Shown: piece after piece, positions 16,923 through 26,340 of the stretch
Position numbering within the stretch: the first letter of the stretch is position 1
Layout of the letters: each line of letters starts with the position of its first letter
Assembly: GCF_000158475.2 (NCBI RefSeq)
Contig: NZ_KI392031.1
Span: forward strand, 807,786 to 871,785
Source of the DNA: Oxalobacter paraformigenes
Lineage (GTDB): Bacteria; Pseudomonadota; Gammaproteobacteria; Burkholderiales; Burkholderiaceae_D
DNA length: 64,000 nt
Reading direction: 5' to 3'
Program-made: the position numbers and the translations under genes
Notes under the pieces: generated by a model
What the model saw: the letters and a program-made list of their open reading frames with translations, nothing else
Told to the model about the DNA's origin: nothing
The model's database searches: none

Positions 16923-19900
16923 ATATTATCGGATACAAAAAAGGGGGCGGCAGCAGCCACACGCCCGTCGAACAGTCGGATAACCTGCACAGTACCGCCT
17001 ATGCGCGCGTGCTCGACCTGATTTCGGAGGGCGAAATCGTCGGGCCGGCCAACGGCTTGCAGTCGATCTATCTGGATGAAACGCCGCTGGCCAATCCCGA
17101 CGGTTCGCTGAACTTCCAGGGGGTTTCGGTCGATTTCCGGCCGGGCACGCAGGATCAGGAACACATCGCCGGATTTCCGAGTGTCGAAAACGAAATCGGC
17201 GTCGGCATCGAACTGACCTCGAAACAGCCCTGGATACAGGCCATCAACAACCTGCAATTGTCGGCCGTCCGCGTCCGCCTCTCGGCAGACGGCCTGTCCA
17301 AAGCCAACATGAAAAACGGCGACATCAACGGTTACCGCGTTGAATACGCCATTGACATTTCGACCGACAACGGCGCTTTCGTGCCCGTACTGCAAACGGC
17401 GTTCGACGGCAAGACGACCAGCAAATACGAGCGCACGCACCGGATCGACTTGCCTAAAGCGACGTCCGGATGGTCGATCCGCGTGCGCCGCCTGACGGCC
17501 AACGCCAACAGTTCGACCACCTCCGACAGAACATCCATTATGTCCTATACGGAAGTGATCGACGCCAAATTGCGCTATCCGATGAGCGCGATTGTCGGCA
17601 TCCAGGTCGATGCGGCCCAGTTCCAGAGCATTCCGGTGCGGGGCTACGACATGATGCTGAAAATCGTGAAGGTGCCCAGCAACTACGATCCCGAAAAAAG
17701 GTTCTACAACGGCGACTGGGACGGCACCTTCAAACCGGCCTGGACCAACAATCCGGCCTGGGTGTTCTATGATCTTGTCCTGAACGACCGTTACGGGCTG
17801 GGCCATCTGGTGTCCGAAGAACAGATCGACAAATGGTCGCTGTACCGTATCGCGCAATATGCCGACCAGAAAGTGCCGGACGGAAAAGGCGGTTTCGAAC
17901 CGCGTTTCACCTGCAACGTCTATATCCAGTCGCGGAAAGAAGCCTATGCCGTCCTGCAAGACATCGCGTCGATTTTCCGGGGCATCGCCTACTGGGCAGG
18001 CGGCAACATCACGGCGTCGGCCGACATGCCCGTCGAACCGGTCTATACCTACACGGCGGCCAATGTGATCGACGGCAAATTCACCCGGATCGGCAGCAGC
18101 AGGAAGACGCGCTACACCGTCGCGCTGGTCAGCTGGAACGACCCGGCCGACTTTTACCGCGCCAAGGTGGAATACGTCTCCGACGACGAAGGCATCAGCC
18201 GCTACGGCGTCCAGCAACTGGAAATCACGGCCTTTGGCTGCACTTCGCAGGGCGAGGCGCAACGCCGGGGACACTGGGCGTTAATGACCTCCCGGCTGGA
18301 AACGGAATCCATCACCTTTTCTGTCGGGCTGGATGGGGCCATCGCCTTGCCGGGCCAGATCGTGCGCATCGCCGATCCCCACCGCATGGGAAGACGCAAC
18401 GCCGGACGCATCAAATCGGCAAACGGGCGCGTGGTCGTCCTGGACAAGGCGCCGACCGTTGCCGTCGGCGACAAGCTGACCGTCATTTTGCCGACTGGCG
18501 AAACCGAAACGAAAACCGTTGCCCGCGTCAAAGACGACAGCGTGACCGTCAGTACGGACTGGAGCGTCATGCCGGTGGAAAATGCCGTCTGGTCGGTGGA
18601 CAACATCGATCTGGCCGCTCCCCTTTACCGGATCGTTTCCATTAGGGAAAAGGAGGGCATGACCTATGAAATTTCAGCCGTCCAGCATGAACCGGGCAAG
18701 TTCGACTATATCGACAAGGCCGTAAAAATCGAATCGCGGCCGGAAAGCGTCAAGGAACTGAAACCGAAAGAAGTGACCCATATCGACGTCAACGAATCGC
18801 TCTACGTCGTCGGCATCCGTTCGTTCGGCATTCGTGCGACCGTTTCCTGGACAAGCGACGCCCACCGGTTCGAGTTTGCCTACCGGAAAGAAAACGGCAC
18901 CTGGACGACATTGAACACGCGCGATCCGTCGATCGACATTTACGGGCTGGACGAGGCGATCTACGAATTTTCAGTCGTCGCCATTTCCAGTACCGGCATG
19001 CGTTCCGGCGCGGCAACGCTGACGAAAGAAATCATGGGGCTGAAACTGGTTCCGGCCAACGTGCCCTGGTTCGTCATCGAAGGCAATACCCTGAGCTGGG
19101 GCGAAGTCGCCGATCTGGACGTGGACGGTTACCTGATCCGTTTCCATTACGGCCACAACCGGAACTGGGAAGACGCCAGCCCCTTGCATACGGGCGTTTT
19201 GACCCAGTGTCCGTTCACGCCGGAAAAAATGCCGCAGGGGCCGATCACGCTCATGATCAAGGCCATCGACACGAGCGGAAACGAATCGGCCAAACCGGCC
19301 ACGATCGAAACGCAGTTCGGCGACGCGCTGGTCGGCAATGTGATCGAAACCATTGATTTTCAGGAACAGGGTTATCCGGGCGTCGTGACCGGTGCGACAG
19401 TGTCGGACGGCATGCTGAAAGTGGCGAATGTGACCGACTTTTTCAGTGACGACAATACTGCGGCATTTTTCGGGGAAGATGAAAACGCCGGTTTCTTCAA
19501 TGAAACCTACGACGGCATGTCGTATGAAACGACCGTGGTCACGCCGAACGAAGCCGTCGTCGGCAGCACCATGACCTTCGACGTGGCCATGACCGGCGAC
19601 GTGATGAAAATCGCGTACCGGGGCTACGGCGGCACGAAAATGTACGGCAAGGACTATGAAAAAATGTATGGCGACGACGAGGCGCTCTTTTATCCCTCGC
19701 CGGGCGAATACCAGCCCTGGCCCGGACAGGTCACAACGCAATACATGCCGTACCAGTTCCGGCTTGATATCGGCAGCGGCCATACCCGGCCGACCGTCGG
19801 TACCTGCCGGGTCGTCATTGATGTGCCCGACATTATCGAACAGATGAACGACGTCGAAATCGCCGCCACCGGCACGCGACTGCCGATTAACGAGACTTAT

Positions 19901-20065
19901 CACGTTATCGAAAACGTGCAGGTCACCCTGCAGGACGACGGGGGCGAGGCCATCAGCGTCAAGGTCGTGGACAAGGACCCGAAACGCGGGCCGCTTGTCG
20001 CCTGTCTGGACGCCGCGGGCAACTGGGTCAGGGGCATCGTGGACGCCACGCCGCAAGGCTACTGA
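16919..20065 (+). CDS. Tail tip/host specificity protein J-like
   Basis: 1048 residues from the ATG at 16919; the frame is open back to 16256, but that stretch lies in the I gene. Features are an N-terminal GGGSSHTPVEQSDNLHSTAYARVLDLISEGEI, IYLDETPLANPDGSLNFQGV, and the central KRFYNGDWDGTFKPAWTNNPAWV and RFTCNVYIQSRKEAYAVLQDIAS hub motifs, then fibronectin-type III-like segments after residue about 620. The C-terminal 250 residues should carry receptor binding. It is slightly shorter than lambda gpJ (1132). No separate tail fibre gene is recognised downstream. Confidence 0.92.
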   Translation: MNIIGYKKGGGSSHTPVEQSDNLHSTAYARVLDLISEGEIVGPANGLQSIYLDETPLANPDGSLNFQGVSVDFRPGTQDQEHIAGFPSVENEIGVGIELTSKQPWIQAINNLQLSAVRVRLSADGLSKANMKNGDINGYRVEYAIDISTDNGAFVPVLQTAFDGKTTSKYERTHRIDLPKATSGWSIRVRRLTANANSSTTSDRTSIMSYTEVIDAKLRYPMSAIVGIQVDAAQFQSIPVRGYDMMLKIVKVPSNYDPEKRFYNGDWDGTFKPAWTNNPAWVFYDLVLNDRYGLGHLVSEEQIDKWSLYRIAQYADQKVPDGKGGFEPRFTCNVYIQSRKEAYAVLQDIASIFRGIAYWAGGNITASADMPVEPVYTYTAANVIDGKFTRIGSSRKTRYTVALVSWNDPADFYRAKVEYVSDDEGISRYGVQQLEITAFGCTSQGEAQRRGHWALMTSRLETESITFSVGLDGAIALPGQIVRIADPHRMGRRNAGRIKSANGRVVVLDKAPTVAVGDKLTVILPTGETETKTVARVKDDSVTVSTDWSVMPVENAVWSVDNIDLAAPLYRIVSIREKEGMTYEISAVQHEPGKFDYIDKAVKIESRPESVKELKPKEVTHIDVNESLYVVGIRSFGIRATVSWTSDAHRFEFAYRKENGTWTTLNTRDPSIDIYGLDEAIYEFSVVAISSTGMRSGAATLTKEIMGLKLVPANVPWFVIEGNTLSWGEVADLDVDGYLIRFHYGHNRNWEDASPLHTGVLTQCPFTPEKMPQGPITLMIKAIDTSGNESAKPATIETQFGDALVGNVIETIDFQEQGYPGVVTGATVSDGMLKVANVTDFFSDDNTAAFFGEDENAGFFNETYDGMSYETTVVTPNEAVVGSTMTFDVAMTGDVMKIAYRGYGGTKMYGKDYEKMYGDDEALFYPSPGEYQPWPGQVTTQYMPYQFRLDIGSGHTRPTVGTCRVVIDVPDIIEQMNDVEIAATGTRLPINETYHVIENVQVTLQDDGGEAISVKVVDKDPKRGPLVACLDAAGNWVRGIVDATPQGY

Positions 20066-20085
20066 AGCCGTCTCCATGCGCGTTC

Positions 20086-20113
20086 GGGAAAGCCTTCTCC
20101 GGAAGGCTTTCCC
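20086..20113 (+). terminator. Hairpin after the J gene
   Basis: GGGAAAGCCTT / AAGGCTTTCCC inverted repeat 20 bases after the J stop codon. The T-tract is poor, so it may end or stabilise the tail mRNA. Confidence 0.55.
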
Positions 20114-20595
20114 GGCCCTGAAACGGCGCGTCTGAAAGAAACCGGCCGGGATAACACAGGAAGGGAAACATTTAAGATAACAAATATGTATCCAACAGAT
20201 ATCAATACAGATTTTCCGGAAAACCGGAAAAGGCGTTCCGTCAGAAACGGTTAAAAGACCGGATGAAACGGCCGCCTGAAAGAAAAGGCGGAAACCGTTT
20301 CGGGAACTGGCGCGCCTGTTCCGGAGACCGTATCGGCCTGAGAGCCGGAGTCGGGCAAGCGGAAAAAAGCGGGCAAGGGCTTGTTGCCGTCAGGAAAAAC
20401 GCGATGTTGCACAGTAAAAAGATTTTCACGCCATGCTATTGGCGAGGGGGGGAACTGAATGTAAAATTCCCGCATCGGTGAAACCGGCCTGACAAGGCAG
20501 AGCGGAAAACCCGGAGCCGGATGTTGAAACATACCGGTTTCCGGATAACGTCCTGTTTTGGCCTTCAGGCGCGGCAAACCGGTTTTTAATGGATT

Positions 20596-20640
20596 GAAGG
20601 CAGGGAATGATTGCACCCAAATAGCTTCCCTGCCTTCTTT
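20596..20640 (+). terminator. Strong 12-base hairpin with T-rich tail
   Basis: GAAGGCAGGGAA / TTCCCTGCCTTC perfect stem with an 18-base loop and a TTTCTC tail. It lies in the gene-free interval between J and the holin. Confidence 0.6.
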
Positions 20641-20738
20641 CTCATTAAAAACGGAAACCACCCCAAGACGGCCGGAAACCGTTTGCGAACCGTTTTTTTC
20701 ATGAGCGGCTTGCCTCCGGAACCGTCGAACAGACCTGG

Positions 20739-20775
20739 AAGACCTCGCGGGAAAACCCCTGCGGGGTCTTTTTTC
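20739..20775 (+). terminator. Hairpin with T-tract
   Basis: AAGACCTCGCGGG pairs imperfectly with CCCTGCGGGGTCTT, followed by six T. It probably blocks transcription between the tail and lysis blocks. Confidence 0.55.
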
Positions 20776-21458
20776 ATGGCTGGCCGGACAAGCCCCCTGC
20801 CAATAAGGATACGGCTGTTTCACGCGCCGGACAGGGAAAACGGTCTGGCCTGTTTCACCCCGCAGACCGTTCCCGTCGTCCCGACACACCGGCGACCCGG
20901 AAAACCGTGACCGGACAGACAGGAGCCGGTACCGGACTGGCTGCCCCAATGCCGCCCTGTCACGCAACGCGCGCAAGGCCATGCTCGACAACAGGAGAGC
21001 ATGCCAGGAAATCGTCGCCTTGCCCGAAGGCCGGAACCGGCGACGGACAAAGCCGGACTGCCGGACTTTCTGAAATCGGCGGGACAGGCGACCGCTTCCT
21101 GAACCACGCCGTCAGCCTGTGCCGGAAAACAAAAAAACCGGCCTTCAGCCGGCAAACGGAAAAGGAAAAAACATACCGGGCAGGCCGCATTGCCGAAGAG
21201 ACGCCCTTTCTGCCTGCGCCGGAAGGGCACGGCATGGCGCCGGACGAACTTGTCGTCCGGACGATAGCCGGACGCCGGACGTTTTCAGCCCTGTCCGGAA
21301 GCCTGATCGGACGCCGGCTTTGAGACCGGCCGCCGGTATGAGCGGGGAAGGCGTCCGGTTATGGACCGTCGAAATCGCCGTACCGTACTGAAAAGGGACG
21401 GCCATCCTGAAGCGGCAAACGGTCTTTCCCTTGGGGGAACACCCTGCCGTTTCACACG

Positions 21459-21483
21459 AAAAGCCCGCATGGCGGGCTTTTTT
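21459..21483 (+). terminator. Hairpin with T-tract upstream of the lysis cassette
   Basis: AAAAGCCCGC / GCGGGCTTTTTT, short loop. It ends about 100 bases before the holin ATG. Confidence 0.7.
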
Positions 21484-21540
21484 AATGCTTTATTTTTCAA
21501 AACGAACATTCGGGAAAAGGGTTTCTTTTCGCTGTCCCCG

Positions 21541-21565
21541 CTGGCGGAAAAGCTTTTCCCGCCAG
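21541..21565 (+). promoter_or_regulatory. Hairpin directly upstream of the holin ribosome-binding site
   Basis: CTGGCGGAAAAGC / GCTTTTCCCGCCAG near-perfect inverted repeat without a T-tract. It ends a few bases before GACAGGAG, where it could affect holin translation. Confidence 0.4.
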
Positions 21566-21580
21566 AGACAGGAGCTTGTT

Positions 21581-21919
21581 ATGAGCGGATACGAATTGCC
21601 GGAAGAACCGGAAGCGCTGCGAGCGGTTTTATCCGAAAAACTGCAAAGCGGCGCAAAGCGCATGAACGCGCACGACGTACACATTTCCATACTGAAAGAC
21701 GAGGTGATTGCCTTGAAAGAAGCGAACAAAATGCAGGACGAGCGGCTTGCGCGAATCGAAAAAAACACTGCCACCCTGGTCGATATCTTCCGGGCCGGCG
21801 ACGGAACGCTCAAAACCGCCAAATGGTTCGGAAAACTCCTGATCTGGGTCGGGAGCCTCTCGTCCGCCCTCTATGCCCTCTGGTACGCCATCATCAACTG
21901 GCCGCACAAGGGAGGCTGA
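21581..21919 (+). CDS. Holin-like protein with one C-terminal membrane segment
   Basis: 112 residues from the ATG at 21581 after ACAGGAG; the frame extends upstream without support. The N-terminal two thirds form a charged coiled coil (about 40-75), and one transmembrane helix (WFGKLLIWVGSLSSALYALW, about 83-105) ends the protein, as in XhlA/hemolysin-type phage holin accessory proteins. It precedes the endolysin by one base, so it is likely the membrane component that triggers lysis. Confidence 0.75.
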   Translation: MSGYELPEEPEALRAVLSEKLQSGAKRMNAHDVHISILKDEVIALKEANKMQDERLARIEKNTATLVDIFRAGDGTLKTAKWFGKLLIWVGSLSSALYALWYAIINWPHKGG

Positions 21920-21920
21920 C

Positions 21921-22391
21921 ATGGCAGGAAAAAACCTCCGTCTCGGCATCGGCGCACTGGGCATCAGCGCGACCGTACTCGTTTCCATCGCCCTCCACGA
22001 AGGCTACCGGGATAAAGCGTACAAAGACGCCGTCGGCATACCCACCATAGGCTATGGAGAAACCGCCGGCGTCAAAATGGGAGACCGAACCACGCCGGAG
22101 CGGGCGCTGGTGACGCTTTTATCCAGCGCCAACCGGCATGCCGATGCGATTCGCCCATGCATCCATGTCCCGCTCCATCAGCATGAATTCGATGCTTACG
22201 TCAGTCTGGCCTACAACATCGGGGCGGGCAACTTCTGCCGTTCCACGCTGGTGAAAAAACTGAATGCCAAAGACTATGCCGGGGCGTGCGAAGAAATCAG
22301 ACGCTGGAATAAAGCGGGCGGCAAAGTGCTGGCCGGACTGACAAAACGCAGGGAAAAGGAATATCGCCTGTGCAAAGGAGAAAAAACATGA
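21921..22391 (+). CDS. Endolysin, GH24 (T4-type lysozyme), probable SAR endolysin
   Basis: 156 residues from the ATG at 21921 after GGGAGGCTGAC. The GH24 triad E-x8-D-x5-T is visible as Glu27, Asp36, Thr42 in HEGYRDKAYKDAVGIPTIGYG. It hydrolyses the glycan strand of murein. Residues 5-25 form a weakly hydrophobic Gly/Ala-rich helix, typical of signal-anchor-release endolysins that are exported by Sec and freed on membrane depolarisation. It ends by ATGA overlap with the next gene. Confidence 0.92.
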   Translation: MAGKNLRLGIGALGISATVLVSIALHEGYRDKAYKDAVGIPTIGYGETAGVKMGDRTTPERALVTLLSSANRHADAIRPCIHVPLHQHEFDAYVSLAYNIGAGNFCRSTLVKKLNAKDYAGACEEIRRWNKAGGKVLAGLTKRREKEYRLCKGEKT

Positions 22392-22552
22392 ACAAAACCC
22401 CGGAAAAAGCGGTCAAAAACCTTCCGCAGGAAATACGCCGGCAAGCCGAAGACCGGACGCGCCTTTCGGATCGCCACGGCTTTCCGAAGCGCGTCAACCC
22501 CGACAAACGGGCGGCATATGAAACCCGCCGGGCGTTTCCGGAGCTGAAATGA
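22388..22552 (+). CDS. Small lysis-cassette protein of unknown function
   Basis: 54 residues, very basic and polar, translationally coupled (ATGA) to the endolysin and overlapping the Rz start by ATGA. No motif is recognised. Tight coupling on both sides supports a real gene. Confidence 0.6.
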   Translation: MNKTPEKAVKNLPQEIRRQAEDRTRLSDRHGFPKRVNPDKRAAYETRRAFPELK

Positions 22553-23028
22553 GAGGAACCGTCATCGCCACCCTCATTGCCCTGATCGCAGGATTTTTTT
22601 CCGGATACCGGCTTTGCCATCTCCGATGGGAAACGGAAACGGAACGCATGAATGCCTCACAGGCGCAACAGGAAACCGAACGGCTGAAAAAAGCCATGAA
22701 CGATAACCGGAACTTGCAGGAAACCGTCGGTCGCTTGCAAGCGAGAATAAAGAAGGAAAACGACCATGCCAAACGAGAACATGCTATTTTGCTTGATCGT
22801 ATCCGTCGCGGTGCTCTACGGGTGTCAGTCCCAACCCGTGCAAGTGGCGGAGTGCCCGCCGGTGGATGTGCCGCCGATGCTGATCGAAAAGCGCGAGCCG
22901 AACTTGACCCGGAAACTGTTGAACGCATTCTGGCTGTGGGAAGAGAAGGAGATACCGCAATACGGGACCTGAACCACTGCATCGACCAGTATCATGCCGT
23001 CGCGAAAATATGCGGCAACCCGTCCTGA
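22549..23028 (+). CDS. Rz-like inner-membrane spanin
   Basis: 159 residues. One N-terminal transmembrane anchor (residues 4-22) is followed by a long periplasmic coiled coil (ETERMNASQAQQETERLKKA...), the standard i-spanin plan. It pairs with the Rz1 lipoprotein encoded within it in another frame to fuse inner and outer membranes in the last lysis step. Confidence 0.87.
   Translation: MRGTVIATLIALIAGFFSGYRLCHLRWETETERMNASQAQQETERLKKAMNDNRNLQETVGRLQARIKKENDHAKREHAILLDRIRRGALRVSVPTRASGGVPAGGCAADADRKARAELDPETVERILAVGREGDTAIRDLNHCIDQYHAVAKICGNPS
22766..22972 (+). CDS. Rz1-like outer-membrane spanin lipoprotein, nested in Rz
   Basis: 68 residues in the +1 frame, wholly inside the Rz gene. The lipobox is LYGC with Cys20 after a short hydrophobic signal. 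The mature part is short and Pro-rich (ECPPVDVPPM), as in o-spanins. Start ATG 22766. Confidence 0.85.
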   Translation: MPNENMLFCLIVSVAVLYGCQSQPVQVAECPPVDVPPMLIEKREPNLTRKLLNAFWLWEEKEIPQYGT

Positions 23029-23111
23029 TTTTCCACCCGCACCACTCGCCTTGACCCGCTGGAACCGCGTCCTCTTTGAAAAGCAGCGCAATTGGCGGGA
23101 AAGGAAAAATA

Positions 23112-23147
23112 AACCCCGGCCCCCTTCCTCTGGAAGCGGGGTTTTTT
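23112..23147 (+). terminator. Terminator after the lysis cassette
   Basis: AACCCCG / CGGGGTT stem with an 18-base loop, then T6, between Rz/Rz1 and the 660-residue gene. The cargo gene therefore probably has its own promoter. Confidence 0.7.
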
Positions 23148-23240
23148 CATGGAAAAAGCCGGACTCAGAAAAAAACGGAATGGCCTGACCGGCAGGAATC
23201 GGGCCGTGCCGGAGTCGGCCAAAACAAAAAAGGAGAAGAA

Positions 23241-25223
23241 ATGACCGAAAACAATCCGTTCGGCGCAGCCTACAGCCAGCCCGAAGAAAACAGGACCTCC
23301 ACGAAAAAAGCGGCTCTGCCGTCTATCCGTTCCGCCATAACGGACTGGACAAAAAACGTTGCACGAAACCTGACAGACCTGATGGAGAACACGGGCGGAG
23401 GAGAGGGCGGCGCCTTGCCCGCGCGCAAGCCTTCCCCGGCGGTACCGTCTGCCTCCGCGGCAGCCGGGCTGACCCCGGAAATCCACAACGACAAAGAAGC
23501 CGCCATGAAATGGCCTTCCCCAAACGCCCGGAGCGGGCAACAGCCCGGTGAAATCGACCTGTCCGCCTTCGACTTTTCCGGCCCGGAAAAGCGCGACACG
23601 CCGGAGGTGGAAAAACCGGCGCCCCGTCTGGACCCCGGAAAAGGGGAACGTCGCGCCCAGGCGTTCGGCATGACCGTTACCGGTGCAGACAGCCAACCTG
23701 CGCCGCAAGCGGCCCTGCCGGAAACAGGCCAGTCCATCAGGGAAAACGGAAAAACAGCCGGAGACGACAGCGCAGACGCCACACCGTACAAGACGGCCGA
23801 ACCCTTGATCGGCCTTTACAAGACAAACGGAACCGTTCCGCCAACATCCGGCGCCGTCTCCGGTGCGGGAAAAGCGGCCCTGCCCGAAAAAGCGCAAGCG
23901 GAAGCCGGTCAGCAACCGGGCGAACCGGCCGCCACACCGGGCGCCATCCTGAGCCGAATCGAAAGCGAGCAATTTACACGGAAAGCAAAAGCCGCGCTGA
24001 ACCCCTTCTTCCAGACCAGTGCCGACATCGCGCAGGGCATCGCCGGCTGGCGGCAAGCCCGCTTCGACCCCGAACCGCTGACCCGGTACGGCAAGGAAGA
24101 AAGGGAAACCTTTAACTGGCTTTTCAATAGCATCCGCGACCTGTACGACGGCTGGCGATTCGATCCGAACATGGCGAAAAAACAGGCTTATACCTTCCTT
24201 GACCGGATCAACCCGGCCTTTTACGAAGGCACCGTCGGATTCGACCGGATTGGAGAGGGGCGCTTTTCCCTGGACGAAGCCACCGGGCAAATCCGGGACT
24301 ACCTGAAGACCGGGACAGCCCCGACACTTGCCGTGGCCGAACAGACCGCCAAAACCATGCGGGACCTGGACGACACGGCCTATGGCGAAACCGTCAGAAA
24401 CTTCGTGGCCAGCGTCCACATGGGCGCGTTGAACTTCACCCGCAACACCGTCGAAACCGCCCTGACCGTCATGTCGTCCGCGCCGCCCATCGAAATCGCC
24501 ATGTTCCATTACCAGCAAATGTACCTGGCCCACGGCAACGACACCGCCGGCTTTGCGCACGAACTGGAAAACATGGTGCATTTCAGCAACCGCGTCAAAG
24601 ACAACACCGTCAACTGGGCAGAAGACGCCAAAGAGGCCTACCGCGCCATCCGGACAGACGACTACAACCGGCTCAAATGGCTTACCCTGAACCCGACCGA
24701 AGCGGCCTGGATGCGTCCGGACAAACTGACGGGAGACTTCTTCGAGAAACTGCTGCCGGCAGTATTCGGCATGAAACTGGCGGGGAAAGCGGCACAGGGA
24801 ATCGGGCTTTTACAAAGAGGCGAACTCTTCGTCAAAGGCGTACAAGCCGTCAAGACAGCCTACTCCCACGCCTACTACGCCATCAGGCGCCAGTACGGTC
24901 GGAATCCGGAGAGGCTTGACTGGGACGGAGAATGGCTGAAATACCGTCAGGAGAGCCGTTTGCCCCAATCGCAGGCAAGGGAACTCTACATCGAAGCCAA
25001 AGCGCGGCAGGCGGGGGTGCAGTCGGGCATGCTGTCCTTGGCGACCTTCACCATGGGCAATGCGTTCAGGTCAGTAACCGGAACAGGATCGGAAGGGGCA
25101 GTTTTAAGCCATCTCCAGCAATTCATCATCACGCAGGGCGCTTTCATGGCGAAGGAAGCGGTTCAGGGGGCAATATGGACTATATATAACAGTTCTGATG
25201 AAGATGAAAGTAAAGTAGAATGA
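23241..25223 (+). CDS. Large phage-linked protein with replaceable C-terminus (effector candidate)
   Basis: 660 residues from the ATG at 23241, after AGGAGAAGAA. Residues 1-230 are low-complexity Pro/Ala/Gly/Gln-rich and probably disordered. The rest is helical with several amphipathic stretches and no family I recognise. Residues from about 484 (NPTEAAWMRPDKL) to about 641 are repeated at the DNA level at 27726-28205, and the last part also at 26341-26430, each with a different extreme C-terminal tail. Here the tail is AIWTIYNSSDEDESKVE. A secreted Sel1-repeat gene follows 73 bases later. It lies just after a tail and lysis operon. This resembles polymorphic effectors with orphan C-termini; the function is inference. 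Confidence 0.75.
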   Translation: MTENNPFGAAYSQPEENRTSTKKAALPSIRSAITDWTKNVARNLTDLMENTGGGEGGALPARKPSPAVPSASAAAGLTPEIHNDKEAAMKWPSPNARSGQQPGEIDLSAFDFSGPEKRDTPEVEKPAPRLDPGKGERRAQAFGMTVTGADSQPAPQAALPETGQSIRENGKTAGDDSADATPYKTAEPLIGLYKTNGTVPPTSGAVSGAGKAALPEKAQAEAGQQPGEPAATPGAILSRIESEQFTRKAKAALNPFFQTSADIAQGIAGWRQARFDPEPLTRYGKEERETFNWLFNSIRDLYDGWRFDPNMAKKQAYTFLDRINPAFYEGTVGFDRIGEGRFSLDEATGQIRDYLKTGTAPTLAVAEQTAKTMRDLDDTAYGETVRNFVASVHMGALNFTRNTVETALTVMSSAPPIEIAMFHYQQMYLAHGNDTAGFAHELENMVHFSNRVKDNTVNWAEDAKEAYRAIRTDDYNRLKWLTLNPTEAAWMRPDKLTGDFFEKLLPAVFGMKLAGKAAQGIGLLQRGELFVKGVQAVKTAYSHAYYAIRRQYGRNPERLDWDGEWLKYRQESRLPQSQARELYIEAKARQAGVQSGMLSLATFTMGNAFRSVTGTGSEGAVLSHLQQFIITQGAFMAKEAVQGAIWTIYNSSDEDESKVE

Positions 25224-25296
25224 GATGGAAAAGTGAGTACTAGGAATGAGTACGCGAGTTTTTGACTGATTAGAGAAAATATTTCTGGGGTTGCTT

Positions 25297-26316
25297 ATGT
25301 CTTTTTTAAAGAAATTGTTTTTTATTTTTTTGTTCTCTCTGTTGTATTTTCCTGTTTTTGTAAAATCAGAAAATATAGAAAAGGGAATAAAACTTTATAA
25401 AAACAAAGAATTTAAAGAAGCACTTCCGCTTATCGAGAAAGAGGCGAAATCAGGAAACGCTGAAGCTCAATTTATATTGGCGAAAATGTATGATTTTGGA
25501 GAAGGCGTTAATAAAATGCCTCAAAAGGCTCTTTATTGGTATGAAAAAAGTGCAGAACAGGGTAACCCTAAAGCTCAAAATAATCTGGCTTATATGTACT
25601 CGAATGGTGAAGGAGTAAATAAAAGTATAAAAAAAGCTTTTATACTTTATTCCTTGTCTGCTAATCAAGGACTGAGTGCTGCTCAATTCAATTTAGGTCT
25701 GATGTATAGTAAGGGAAAAGGAATTGATCAAGATTATAAAAAAGCATTATTCTGGTACAAAAAATCTGCTGAACAAAACTATACTAAGGCTTTTCATGCT
25801 CTAGGGGTTGCCTATCAAAACGGCGAGGGCGTCCCGGCCAACCGGGACGAAGCCATCCGATGGTACAAAAAAGCGGCTGCCCAAGGCTACGCCCGATCCA
25901 TGGCCAATCTCGGTAGCCTTTATTACCCCGAAGACGCCGGCGACCTTGAAAGCTGGGACGAGGCTTATAAATGGTACAGCATGGCCATCGACCACGGTGA
26001 CAGGAAAAACGCCCCGTTGGGTCTTGGCCTGATCCATCTTTTCGGCAGCGGTCGCTACCCGGTTGACAACGCCAAAGCCTATTCCCTGTTCACACTGGCC
26101 GCCGAAAACGGCCGTGCTGACGGCTGGTACTGGCTGGGCGTCATGGAAGAATACGGCTTCGGGCGACCGCAAGATGAAGAAAGGGCCATGGAACTCTACA
26201 AAAAGGCGGCAAACGCTGGTGTGGAGCCCGCCATCAACCGTCTGGAACACGGCCATCAGGACTGGTCGTTGCATCTCTTCAAAGCCATCCGCCCTTTGTT
26301 TACGCCGTATTACTGA
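25297..26316 (+). CDS. Secreted Sel1-repeat protein, cassette 1
   Basis: 339 residues; ATG 25297 preferred to the TTG at 25291. The signal peptide (MSFLKKLFFIFLFSLLYFPV) is followed by about eight Sel1 repeats. The first half is AT-rich and specific to this copy. From about 25821 (GEGVPANRDEAIRW) the gene is GC-rich and nearly identical to the Sel1 genes at 26553 and 28350. The common end includes DAGDLESWDEAYKWYSMAID and HGHQDWSLHLFKAIRPLF. Likely periplasmic binding protein. Partnering with the upstream C-terminal module is inferred from the repeated arrangement. Confidence 0.87.
   Translation: MSFLKKLFFIFLFSLLYFPVFVKSENIEKGIKLYKNKEFKEALPLIEKEAKSGNAEAQFILAKMYDFGEGVNKMPQKALYWYEKSAEQGNPKAQNNLAYMYSNGEGVNKSIKKAFILYSLSANQGLSAAQFNLGLMYSKGKGIDQDYKKALFWYKKSAEQNYTKAFHALGVAYQNGEGVPANRDEAIRWYKKAAAQGYARSMANLGSLYYPEDAGDLESWDEAYKWYSMAIDHGDRKNAPLGLGLIHLFGSGRYPVDNAKAYSLFTLAAENGRADGWYWLGVMEEYGFGRPQDEERAMELYKKAANAGVEPAINRLEHGHQDWSLHLFKAIRPLFTPYY
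25821..26316 (+). repeat. Shared Sel1 3' segment, copy A
   Basis: About 495 bases almost identical to 27188-27686 and 28985-29480. The sharp shift from AT-rich to GC-rich sequence near its left edge marks a recombination or gene-conversion boundary inside each Sel1 gene. Confidence 0.85.
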
Positions 26317-26340
26317 CTCCTTGAACTTTGCCAATCTTAT

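Larger units (their letters stand above)
20114..21458. other. Gene-free interval between tail and lysis genes
   Basis: About 1.35 kb where a tail-fibre/chaperone gene would be expected. Only overlapping low-complexity frames are visible, and none has a ribosome-binding site or recognisable motif. It contains two strong hairpins (see 20596 and 20739). It may be a decayed fibre locus or regulatory spacer. Confidence 0.5.
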
